The notes: generated from the letters alone by a model not told the origin. Positions 1-5,259 are shown, counted from the first letter of the stretch. The stretch is DNA of 5,259 nt from Leptospirillum sp. (GCA_027346125.1 DAIEST010000075.1:1-5259); one strand, 5' to 3'. Made by a program: numbers and translations.

Positions 1-123
1 GACCGCCATTCCGATCCCGAGACCTATCGGCCACGGTTGTCCCCGGATGATGGTGAAGACGTAGATCCCCGCCACGGCCGTAATGACGAGAAAAAGAAGC
101 TGGGTGATCATGGAGCGGTTCAT
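1..123 (-). CDS. Small membrane protein of unknown function, N-terminal part
   Basis: The first 41 codons are visible and the gene leaves the window at base 1. I do not recognise the family. The product begins MNRSMITQLLFLVITAV, with a hydrophobic segment at about residues 6-26, a short polar turn (RGQPWP) and the start of a second hydrophobic stretch rich in Gly and Ile. It is therefore likely an inner-membrane protein. The ATG at 123 overlaps the TGA of the upstream O-antigen ligase-family gene (ATGA), which suggests translational coupling. A purine-rich GGGAGGG lies just upstream, whereas the in-frame ATG at 111 has no such site, so 123 is preferred. The overlap puts it in the same transcription unit and suggests an envelope role, but that is inference from position only. 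Confidence 0.65.
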   Translation of the reverse strand, partial: MNRSMITQLLFLVITAVAGIYVFTIIRGQPWPIGLGIGMAV

Positions 124-1418
124 GCAGCCCTCCCGCCGGAAATCGAATCTTTTTTTTCTCTGATCGGCTCAGGAAAGAGAGAGAGGGACATCGCCAGCAT
201 CAAGAGCACGGAAGTGGATCCTCCCCACATCGGATGGGCCACTCCTCCGATCAGGAGGGTGGACAGGGTTCCGAGACACAGCGCCAGGGACGACTGCGGC
301 AATCGACGGACAGACACTCCGGAAATGACGGTTTTCACCCAGACGATCATCCACAGGACGAACGCGATTACGCCCAGAGTCCCATACTCCCCCAGCAGAT
401 TGAAGAACAGGTTATGTCCATGGGAGGCATAGTCGGGGAGACGATAGATCGTGTGAATGTTCGGCATATGGAAATTGTCCGGTCCCACCCCCAGGAACGG
501 ATGGGCTTTCCACATCCGGACGGCGCCTTCCCACGTGGGGTAGCGGCTCTCGAAAGACCCGTCGGACATGGGATGGACAACGGTCTGGACTTCCCACCTG
601 AGCGTCGGGCTCAAAAGTGTCCCGACGAGAAGACAGAGGAAAAATCCCCCGACAATCGCCAGCGTTCTCCACCATCTCAGGACGACGATCATCACGAAGA
701 GCCCTGCCGGAACGGCGATCAGGAATGTCCTGCTGTGGGTCATGAAAAGGAAGATGGCCAGAACGGGGTAGAGGATCATCAGCATCCTGGCCGGAATCTT
801 CCAGCGGTCTTTCTGGGCATGGAAATAAAACACCATGATCGTCAGAAACGACAGAAACTGGGCGGTCGAGTTTTTGTCGCCGAGGTTCATCATCCCCAGA
901 AAAGCCCGATGTTCGTGCCAGATCCGCCAGAGCCCGACAGACGCCCCTGAAATCGTCCCGGCAAGAAGGATCCAGAGCATCCAGTTCCTGATCTTCCGGG
1001 AATCGGGAGCAATGTCCAGAAGGGCGGTGAACAGGATGAGCCCCATCAAGGTTTCAAGATCTCCCCAGGCTCCCCTGAGCCCTTCGAAGGTATTGATGGA
1101 ATGGAGCCCGGAGGCAAAGGACACCCCGACAAAGAGAAAAACGGGCCATCCCACGGAAAGCAGTCCGGAGAGCACCGGTCCGCTCCGACCGGTTTCCCGG
1201 AGCATCAGAAGAGCGAGGAGGAGCCCCCCGACCAAGGAGATTTCCTTGAACGCTTCGGAAAACGGGAGATTGAAGAGACAGACCAGCGAAAACACAAAAA
1301 CGGATTTTTCAAGGAGGCTGACCGGAACGAGCGGCACTCGGCTCCCGTGAATCTTCCGCTCTTTTTTCAGAGCGGGACTGGCCGGATGCAAAGGGTTCGA
1401 AGAGGTAAAAGAGGCCAT
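120..1418 (-). CDS. O-antigen ligase/polymerase family membrane protein (Wzy/WaaL-like)
   Basis: This 432-residue, strongly hydrophobic protein has about 11-12 likely membrane segments, for example around residues 38-52, 58-73, 86-103, 118-136, 145-165, 211-227, 232-248, 252-270, 343-361 and 398-415. A long hydrophilic, probably periplasmic loop spans about 271-338. Signature features of the Wzy_C/O-antigen ligase family are present: THSRT at 227-231, then in the loop SRYPTWEGAVRMW (291-303, with R292) and HPFLGVGPDNF (306-316), then HGHNLFFNLLGEYGTLG (333-349, with H335 and N336). Family members join or polymerise lipid-linked glycans at the periplasmic face of the inner membrane; ligase and polymerase cannot be told apart by sequence alone. 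The ATG at 1418 has a weak upstream site (GGAT). A GTG at 1337 (residue 28) follows GGGAG and is a real alternative, still upstream of the first membrane segment. The gene lies 50 bases after the patatin gene and overlaps the next gene by ATGA. Confidence 0.85.
   Translation of the reverse strand: MASFTSSNPLHPASPALKKERKIHGSRVPLVPVSLLEKSVFVFSLVCLFNLPFSEAFKEISLVGGLLLALLMLRETGRSGPVLSGLLSVGWPVFLFVGVSFASGLHSINTFEGLRGAWGDLETLMGLILFTALLDIAPDSRKIRNWMLWILLAGTISGASVGLWRIWHEHRAFLGMMNLGDKNSTAQFLSFLTIMVFYFHAQKDRWKIPARMLMILYPVLAIFLFMTHSRTFLIAVPAGLFVMIVVLRWWRTLAIVGGFFLCLLVGTLLSPTLRWEVQTVVHPMSDGSFESRYPTWEGAVRMWKAHPFLGVGPDNFHMPNIHTIYRLPDYASHGHNLFFNLLGEYGTLGVIAFVLWMIVWVKTVISGVSVRRLPQSSLALCLGTLSTLLIGGVAHPMWGGSTSVLLMLAMSLSLFPEPIREKKDSISGGRAA
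128..134 (-). promoter_or_regulatory. Ribosome binding site of the small membrane protein
   Basis: On the minus strand GGGAGGG sits 4 bases before the ATG at 123, inside the last codons of the upstream gene. It decides the start in favour of 123 over the in-frame ATG at 111, which follows AACCGCTCC and has no Shine-Dalgarno match. Confidence 0.55.
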
Positions 1419-1468
1419 GAATCATCCAGACAGGGTTGAGAGTGGAATAAACTTGCCTTCACGACCAT

Positions 1469-2314
1469 TCAGGCATTGAAGTATCGGACAAAAACTCTTC
1501 CCGCATCATATCCTAACTGAAAAAGCTTATCCAGACAGGAGGTGGATGACATGGAGAATCTCCCTCCGGATATTCCTATATACCAATCGGAAAAAGAGGA
1601 CTCGATCTGAAGCATGCGATACAGGCCAAGAGAATAAAGCCGGAGTGTCAACGTCAACCAGTTCCCGGATATGGGTCCGTCCCCGGAAGGAAGAGCCAGG
1701 GCTCCCGGATATGGGTCCGGAATGCATTGAAAGTCGTGGAATTCGTTGACGTTGACCGATACGGTCGGTATCCCGGGATACCGGGATCGGGCTGCCATGA
1801 CCGGGAGGATGGAAAGAATCCCGCCATCGACAAAGGACTCTCCGTTTCGAAGAACCGGAGTGAAAAAAGGCGGAAGTGCCGATGAAGCTGTCACCGCAGT
1901 TCCGACATTGCCGCTCTCCAGCAGTGCCAATGTTTTTGTCGCCAGGCTGGTTGCCGTTGCGATAAAAGGATATCTCAGGTCCTTGAACGCGGTTTCCGGT
2001 CCGATCAAATCATGCAACAACTTCATCGTATTGCCTGAGTCGAAGATTCCCATGCGACTCCACCCGAATCGGAACATCTCCCTTGTTTTCAAGTTCAGGA
2101 TTCGTTTTTGGACCCTTTCTATGGTACATTCTGGGCTCGCAAAAAGGCTGCCGGCAATTGCGCCCGCACTGGTGCCGACAATCGCCCTGACGGGAAGCTC
2201 CGTCTCCTCGAAGGCTTTCAGAAAGCCCAGATGGGCCATCCCGCGGGCAGCCCCCCCGGAAAGGACCAGAACAAATCCGTTTCCGAGCGAAAGGGGAAAC
2301 TGGCTGCTTTTCAA
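1469..2314 (-). CDS. Patatin-like phospholipase (RssA/NTE-type)
   Basis: This is a predicted serine hydrolase of the patatin family, which cleaves acyl chains from phospholipids or related lipids with a Ser-Asp dyad. Numbered from the TTG at 2314 (281 residues), it shows the glycine-rich oxyanion-hole motif SGGAARG (19-25), the nucleophile elbow GTSAG (47-51, Ser49) and the DGG motif (163-165, Asp163). All catalytic elements are intact. No signal peptide is evident, so a cytoplasmic or membrane-associated enzyme is likely. No ATG is available before the oxyanion motif. TTG at 2314 has a good ribosome binding site (AGAGGGA) 6 bases upstream, whereas TTG at 2344, which adds 10 residues, has none convincing. 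The linker after the DGG domain (about 195-220) carries a 17-bp DNA repeat read in two frames. The gene heads, or nearly heads, the minus-strand unit and is followed after 50 bases by the O-antigen ligase-family gene. The substrate is unknown. Confidence 0.9.
   Translation of the reverse strand: MKSSQFPLSLGNGFVLVLSGGAARGMAHLGFLKAFEETELPVRAIVGTSAGAIAGSLFASPECTIERVQKRILNLKTREMFRFGWSRMGIFDSGNTMKLLHDLIGPETAFKDLRYPFIATATSLATKTLALLESGNVGTAVTASSALPPFFTPVLRNGESFVDGGILSILPVMAARSRYPGIPTVSVNVNEFHDFQCIPDPYPGALALPSGDGPISGNWLTLTLRLYSLGLYRMLQIESSFSDWYIGISGGRFSMSSTSCLDKLFQLGYDAGRVFVRYFNA
1647..1756. repeat. 12-bp inverted repeat flanking the 17-bp direct repeats
   Basis: GTCAACGTCAAC at 1647-1658 is the exact reverse complement of GTTGACGTTGAC at 1745-1756, and the two 17-bp repeats lie between them. 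The arms are themselves short tandem repeats (GTCAAC twice), which raises the odds of coincidence. The right arm encodes VNVN (187-190). The left arm, in another frame, falls in LTLTL (220-224). Confidence 0.6.
1663..1719. repeat. 17-bp exact direct repeat (two copies, 40-bp period) inside the patatin gene
   Basis: TCCCGGATATGGGTCCG occurs at 1663-1679 and again at 1703-1719. The copies start 40 bases apart, which is not a multiple of three. On the coding (minus) strand the 1703-1719 copy is therefore read as part of PDPYPG (residues 199-204), and the 1663-1679 copy as part of DGPISGN (212-218). The 23 bases between the copies do not resemble the flanks. The repeat lies in the linker between the DGG domain and the C-terminal segment. 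Confidence 0.9.
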
Positions 2315-2469
2315 GCGTCTTCCCTCTTTTCCACCAGGGGACAACCGCTCGAAGACGGAAGATGCGATCCGGCAACACCCCCGGACGTTCGGATCAAATG
2401 GGCAAAAGGGCTGGAGAGGGACACCTTGTCCTCTACCGGTCCTTTAATTTTGGGTTTCATGGCTGTCAT
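2311..2469 (-). CDS. Possible small ORF (52 residues) upstream of the patatin gene
   Basis: An ATG at 2469 opens a 52-codon frame (MTAMKPKIKGPVEDKVSLSS at the N-terminus, ending VEKREDA) whose TGA overlaps the proposed TTG start of the patatin gene (TTGA). That overlap is the main support, because such junctions are common between coupled genes and this block has a second one (ATGA at 120-123). Against it: no recognised family, no membrane segment or signal peptide, no strong ribosome binding site (GGTGAG is only 2 bases from the ATG), and a frame of this length is expected by chance in GC-rich DNA. A TGA lies in frame 6 bases upstream of the ATG, so it cannot extend further. If real, it leaves only 24 bases to the bioA start, so the divergent promoters would lie within coding sequence. 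The alternative is a leader or promoter region. Confidence 0.3.
   Translation of the reverse strand: MTAMKPKIKGPVEDKVSLSSPFAHLIRTSGGVAGSHLPSSSGCPLVEKREDA
2321..2327 (-). promoter_or_regulatory. Ribosome binding site fixing the TTG start of the patatin gene
   Basis: On the minus strand AGAGGGA lies 6 bases before the TTG at 2314-2312. The alternative TTG at 2344 is preceded only by GAGCGG, a poorer match. This makes 2314 the likelier start. Confidence 0.5.
2366..2395. promoter_or_regulatory. Inverted repeat in the divergent patatin-bioA region
   Basis: GATCCG at 2366-2371 and CGGATC at 2390-2395 are perfect complements. Inside them AAC (2374-2376) can pair with GTT (2387-2389) after a two-base GC bulge, leaving a 10-base loop. 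It could be an operator or an mRNA hairpin for either divergent unit, but no known motif is recognised. Confidence 0.25.
2415..2434. promoter_or_regulatory. Second inverted repeat upstream of bioA
   Basis: GGACA (2419-2423) and TGTCC (2427-2431) are separated by CCT. They are extended by AGA (2415-2417) pairing with TCT (2432-2434) around one bulged G. It lies 60-80 bases before the bioA start, where an operator could sit. It does not match the BirA box as I know it. I could not find a well-spaced -35/-10 pair nearby: TTGTCC at 2426 is only 11 bases from TTTAAT at 2443. Confidence 0.25.
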
Positions 2470-2493
2470 GACTCACCAGTTGGGATTCCTTTC

Positions 2494-3837
2494 GTGAATG
2501 GCAAGAATTCGTTACAGGATATCATCGAACAGGACAAAAAAACGCTCCTGCACCCGTTCACCCGCATTTCCGAATGGGAAGCCTCCGACCCTCTGGTGAT
2601 CTCCGGCGGAGAAGGATGCACCCTCTTCGACTCCCGGGGAAATGCCTACCTCGACGGGACATCTTCCCTTTGGGTCAACCTCCTGGGACACAGAAATCAG
2701 GGGATTGACGCGGCGATTCGCGCGCAACTCGACCGCATTGCCCATACAACCTTTCTTGGATTGACCCACGAAGAGGGAGTCCTCCTTGCGCAAGAGCTTC
2801 TTTCCATTGCGCCGGCGGGGCTCTCCCGCGTGTTCTATTCGGACAACGGGTCGACTGCGGTGGAGATCGCCCTGAAAATGGCCTATCTTCTCCGAAGAAG
2901 CGCCGGAAAGCCCCATCGGTTTCTCTCCCTCGAGAGATCCTACCATGGAGACACCCTCGGGGCGGTAGGCGTCGGAGGGATTCCCCGCTTCCACGGAACA
3001 TTCCTTCCCTTGACCCGAGAGTCCCTGAAAGCGCCTTCTCCTGACTGTTTTCACTGTCCCCTGGGCCTGAAACGGGAAACCTGCTCCATCGACTGCGCGG
3101 ACGCTGCGATCGCCCTTGTACGACGGCACAGGGACGAGCTTTCCGGGGTCATCCTGGAACCGCGGCTTCAGGCGGCCGGAGGAATGGTCCTCTGGCCGGA
3201 GGGATATCTCTCCAGACTTTCGATGGAGATCAAATCCCATGGGATTCCGCTGATCCTTGACGAGGTAGCCACCGGGTTCGGGCGGACCGGTGCCTGTTTC
3301 GCCTGTCAGCTGGAAGATGTCACGCCCGACTTTCTGTGCGTCGGGAAAGGACTGACCGGCGGATATCTGCCGCTGGCGGCCACGCTCTTTTCCGAAGAAA
3401 GCTATCTGGGACTGAAAAAAGATCCCGGCATTTTCTATCATGGACACAGTTATACCGGAAATCCGCTGGCCGTGGCGGCGGCCCGGGAGACGCTCCGTCA
3501 ACTAGGAGACACCCCTGTCCTCTCGGAGCTCCCCCAGAAAAGGACCGTTTTCGATTCTTTCCGGGCCGCGCTGGGATGCATCCCGAAAATCGGAAACATC
3601 CGATCCATCGGACTTGTCTTCGCTTTCGACGTTTTCATGGACACTGGACACACGATCCCCGCCAAAGACAGCGTCATGTACGGAATCCAGACGGATGCGC
3701 AATCCAGGGGACTGATCGTCCGCCCTCTGCTCAACACGCTTTACCTGATTCCCCCCCTGTCCGTCTCCCGGCACGATCTGGAGACCATGTGCGAACGGTT
3801 GCTTCAGGCCGTTCGAAATCAGTCCGATATCATGTGA
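2494..3837 (+). CDS. bioA: Adenosylmethionine-8-amino-7-oxononanoate aminotransferase (DAPA synthase)
   Basis: This PLP enzyme (class III aminotransferase) converts 7-keto-8-aminopelargonate to 7,8-diaminopelargonate in biotin synthesis, in the cytoplasm. From the GTG at 2494 it is 447 residues, the usual family length. Visible features are LLHPFT (18-23) near the start, LDGTSSLWVNLLGH (53-66), FYSDNGSTAVEIALKMA (114-130), SYHGDT (149-154), LEPRLQAAGGM (221-231), DEVATGFGRTG (256-266, with the PLP-ring aspartate D256), KGLTGGYLP (285-293, with the Schiff-base K285) and HGHSYTGNP (316-324). The frame is open back to an ATG at 2362, but the extra 44 residues look non-coding and are not family-like. 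GTG 2494 has GGGA 8 bases upstream. Wording such as FYSD and HGHSYTGN recalls the Bacillus type, where the B. subtilis enzyme uses lysine rather than SAM as amino donor, so the donor is open. A cluster C185, C188, C197, C201 is unusual. No other bio gene is visible in the window. Confidence 0.92.
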   Translation: MNGKNSLQDIIEQDKKTLLHPFTRISEWEASDPLVISGGEGCTLFDSRGNAYLDGTSSLWVNLLGHRNQGIDAAIRAQLDRIAHTTFLGLTHEEGVLLAQELLSIAPAGLSRVFYSDNGSTAVEIALKMAYLLRRSAGKPHRFLSLERSYHGDTLGAVGVGGIPRFHGTFLPLTRESLKAPSPDCFHCPLGLKRETCSIDCADAAIALVRRHRDELSGVILEPRLQAAGGMVLWPEGYLSRLSMEIKSHGIPLILDEVATGFGRTGACFACQLEDVTPDFLCVGKGLTGGYLPLAATLFSEESYLGLKKDPGIFYHGHSYTGNPLAVAAARETLRQLGDTPVLSELPQKRTVFDSFRAALGCIPKIGNIRSIGLVFAFDVFMDTGHTIPAKDSVMYGIQTDAQSRGLIVRPLLNTLYLIPPLSVSRHDLETMCERLLQAVRNQSDIM

Positions 3838-3850
3838 TCTGGAATCACGT
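3832..3850 (+). terminator. Weak stem-loop over the bioA stop codon
   Basis: ATGTGAT (3832-3838) can pair with ATCACGT (3844-3850), with one G-T wobble and a 5-base loop, followed by only TTT. It overlaps the TGA of bioA. It is too weak and too poorly T-tracted to be a confident intrinsic terminator; it may just lower read-through into the next gene. Confidence 0.2.
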
Positions 3851-3874
3851 TTCGGAATGCGCTCAATAATCACC

Positions 3875-3913
3875 GGACGGAGGACTCCCTTCCCGGAAAC
3901 GGGTTCTCCGTCC
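3875..3913 (+). other. Intergenic stem-loop between bioA and the secreted protein gene
   Basis: GGACGGAG (3875-3882) pairs perfectly with CTCCGTCC (3906-3913). Nested inside, CCCG (3892-3895) and CGGG (3900-3903) close a GAAA tetraloop, with an asymmetric internal loop of 9 bases on one side and 2 on the other. No T-run follows, so it is not a classic intrinsic terminator. It ends about 15 bases before the ribosome binding site of the gene at 3939. An mRNA stabilising, processing or translational control element is possible. The pairing is seen; the role is inferred. Confidence 0.45.
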
Positions 3914-3938
3914 ATCGATCTTACGGAAAAGGAAAAAG

Positions 3939-4802
3939 ATGACCTGGATAAAATCCGCACGGATATGGGGAACACTTACAATAATCCTGGGTCTGGCCGC
4001 CCAGCTTTTCGTCATCGAACCACAAACGCTCAGAGCACAACCGCATCTGTCTGCCGATTACGCCAATGGAATCCGCTGGGTCGTCGAAATCCGGACAGAA
4101 CAGTCGGGAAAGCACGTCCAGGCACACAATCTCGTCTATTCGGCAACCCCTACCGCGCTCCGGATCGATCAACCCGACAACAAAGGAGTCAATCTGATCA
4201 TCTGGAGACTCGATCTGGGGAAAGTCTACGCCATCGATTCCCAAAAACGCACCTACAGGGAGCAGTCCATCCGGGAGCTTCTTTCCTATCAGGGATTTTC
4301 CGATCTGATCGGGCAACATGCGGGAAGCAGCCCGGGAGATTCGAAAAGAACACTGAAGACTCCGCTCCGGATCGCCGGATACTCCTGCACTCCGGAAGTC
4401 TTTGAGCACAAATTCCGGGGAACGGTTGTCGGGATGATCAACGGGGATCAGGAAACGGTCCTCTGCCAGTCCAGTGAAGTCAAAGGCCTCGATGCGCTCG
4501 AATCCTTCAAAAAGAACCTTCTGGCGATGAACAGGAAGGCTCTCCAGCCAAAGATCGAGAACGGGGGATCTTCTCCGGCCTTTTTCCTGTCTCTTTCGAG
4601 GGTGACGCATTACAAGACCGGATTCATCATCAAGATCCTCAATGCCATCGGACTTTATGACCTTTCCAAGGTTCCGTCATTCCAGAAGGAAAGCTCGACG
4701 GTCCGGACGGTTGCCGCCCAATCCTTCGATCCGACTCTCTTCGCCGTTCCCGCCGATTTCCGGAAACTCGCCAATACTCCCGGTGCTGGAAATGCCCCCT
4801 GA
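3939..4802 (+). CDS. Secreted DUF4412/LolA-like protein
   Basis: The 287-residue product starts with an export signal: basic residues K5 and R8, a hydrophobic core at about 11-25 (GTLTIILGLAAQLFV) and a plausible cleavage after LRA at 31-33. There is no lipobox cysteine, so a soluble periplasmic or cell-surface form is likely. Two passages resemble the DUF4412/LolA-like family: DLGKVYAIDSQKRTYRE (92-108), the strand pair that describes a bound-state readout in that family, and FDPTLFAVPADFRKL (263-277) near the C-terminus. These families have an open beta-sheet fold that holds lipids or lipid-modified proteins, but the ligand is unknown. C150 and C176 are the only cysteines and could form a disulfide. 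The ATG at 3939 has AAGGAA at 3929-3934 with 4-base spacing. A 9-base gap to the lipid kinase gene suggests co-expression. Family assignment is moderate and function is not established. Confidence 0.7.
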   Translation: MTWIKSARIWGTLTIILGLAAQLFVIEPQTLRAQPHLSADYANGIRWVVEIRTEQSGKHVQAHNLVYSATPTALRIDQPDNKGVNLIIWRLDLGKVYAIDSQKRTYREQSIRELLSYQGFSDLIGQHAGSSPGDSKRTLKTPLRIAGYSCTPEVFEHKFRGTVVGMINGDQETVLCQSSEVKGLDALESFKKNLLAMNRKALQPKIENGGSSPAFFLSLSRVTHYKTGFIIKILNAIGLYDLSKVPSFQKESSTVRTVAAQSFDPTLFAVPADFRKLANTPGAGNAP

Positions 4803-4811
4803 GCGAAGAAA

Positions 4812-5259
4812 ATGAGCGAACGGGCCCCGTTCAGGGCCCTTCGTCCGGCTTTTCTGCACAACACCAGTTCTGGCCCTCTGTTCAGGCGCTATCGTCATCG
4901 ATTTGCGAGGGAATGGTTCAAAAAAAACTTTCCCTCCGGCTTTTATCGTCCGACTTGGAATGAAGAAGAAGGAAAAAAAGCACTGGACCAGATTCTGGAC
5001 TGGAATCCGGACTGTCTGCTTGTCGGCGGAGGGGACGGCACAGTCCACCACCTGCTCCAGGGGAATCTGCCAGAACACCTTCCGATCAGGATTGTTCCGC
5101 TCGGAACGGGGAATGTCCTGGGATACAACCTTTACGCCGGAAAAGGTCTCAGGACGTCACTGACAAAAGACCCTCTTGTTCCGGTCCGGATCTCTCTCGG
5201 ACAATGGGGGGAACGCTACTTTGTCCTGATGGCCGGAATAGAGTTCGACGGAAGAGCGG
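4812..5259 (+). CDS. Diacylglycerol/lipid kinase family protein, N-terminal part
   Basis: This frame is open from the ATG at 4812 to the window edge, giving 149 codons; the C-terminal half is missing. The product carries the catalytic signature of the DAGK_cat family (YegS/DgkB-like), which transfers phosphate from ATP to diacylglycerol or a related lipid at the inner face of the membrane. The visible motifs are HNTSSG (16-21, the usual NPxSG position), VGGGDGTVHHLLQGN (71-85, with the GGDGT nucleotide loop at 73-77), IVPLGTGNVLGYNL (94-107) and MAGIEFDG (140-147). Motif spacing matches the family. The gene begins 9 bases after the TGA of the DUF4412-like gene and in the same frame, with that TGA in frame just upstream, so no longer start is possible. 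The ribosome binding site is weak (GCGAAGAAA), which fits coupling to the upstream gene. The exact lipid substrate cannot be told. Confidence 0.9.
   Translation, partial: MSERAPFRALRPAFLHNTSSGPLFRRYRHRFAREWFKKNFPSGFYRPTWNEEEGKKALDQILDWNPDCLLVGGGDGTVHHLLQGNLPEHLPIRIVPLGTGNVLGYNLYAGKGLRTSLTKDPLVPVRISLGQWGERYFVLMAGIEFDGRA
4818..4832 (+). other. GC-rich hairpin at the start of the lipid kinase gene
   Basis: GAACGGG (4818-4824) and CCCGTTC (4826-4832) are exact complements around a single C, covering codons 3-7. A second GGGCCC at 4834-4839 can compete by pairing with the GGGCCC at 4822-4827. A hairpin this close to the ATG could damp free initiation and make translation depend on ribosomes arriving from the upstream gene. 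A transcription-attenuation role is less likely, as no tight T-run follows. Confidence 0.35.

Noticed and set aside
234..950. A 238-residue plus-strand frame opposite the O-antigen ligase-family gene
   Set aside because: Very polar, Asp/Gln/Pro-rich translation typical of the complement of hydrophobic codons; no domain and no convincing start.
1527..1727. An alternative minus-strand frame across the patatin C-terminus, considered as evidence of a frameshift
   Set aside because: The main frame continues to a family-like C-terminal segment (LDKLFQLGYDAGRVF), so no frameshift is needed.
2426..2448. Candidate bioA promoter (TTGTCC with TTTAAT)
   Set aside because: The spacer is only 11 bases, far from the usual 16-18, so it is not supported as a sigma-70-type promoter.
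2362..2493. Extended N-terminus for BioA from the ATG at 2362
   Set aside because: The 44 extra residues have no family resemblance, the length from GTG 2494 already matches the family, and the region fits better as regulatory DNA or the opposite small ORF.
2512..3501. A 329-residue open frame on the minus strand opposite bioA
   Set aside because: It is antisense to a gene with full catalytic motifs; its translation is rich in Gly, Arg and Ser with no recognisable domain, as expected of a shadow frame in GC-rich DNA.
4922..4928. A AAA AAC slippery heptamer in the correct frame of the lipid kinase gene
   Set aside because: A -1 shift would meet a TGA after 11 codons, and no stimulatory stem-loop is obvious just downstream. 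The zero frame carries all kinase motifs, so this is probably an ordinary A-tract.
1..5259. tRNA, rRNA, CRISPR arrays, insertion sequences, attachment sites
   Set aside because: No such structure was recognised on either strand; coding sequence covers nearly the whole window.

Overview
The window is dense, GC-rich bacterial protein-coding DNA, with no RNA gene, mobile element or CRISPR array that I can see. An O-antigen ligase/polymerase-family membrane protein points to a Gram-negative envelope. Codon use and protein style would fit an acidophilic Nitrospirota such as Leptospirillum, but that is only an impression; the sequence alone does not fix the taxon.

There are two divergent gene blocks. 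The minus-strand block runs leftward from about 2469: a possible 52-residue ORF, a patatin-like phospholipase that must use a non-ATG start (TTG at 2314), an O-antigen ligase/polymerase-family protein (1418-120), and the first 41 codons of a small membrane protein that leaves the window at base 1. Spacing is tight: a TTGA overlap, a 50-base gap, then an ATGA overlap. This looks like one transcription unit.

The plus-strand block runs rightward from about 2494: bioA (biotin biosynthesis aminotransferase, probable GTG start), a 101-base gap holding two stem-loops, a secreted DUF4412/LolA-like protein, and, 9 bases after it, the first 149 codons of a diacylglycerol/lipid kinase that runs off the right edge.

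Apart from bioA, which feeds fatty-acid synthesis through the biotin cofactor, the genes share a loose envelope and lipid theme: phospholipid hydrolysis, glycan polymerisation or ligation, an exported LolA-like protein and lipid phosphorylation. No clear novel system is present. The points most worth a second look are a 17-bp exact direct repeat in the patatin gene, read in two different frames, whose collapse would truncate the protein; the coupled non-ATG start of that gene; a four-cysteine cluster in BioA; and structured intergenic DNA around bioA.
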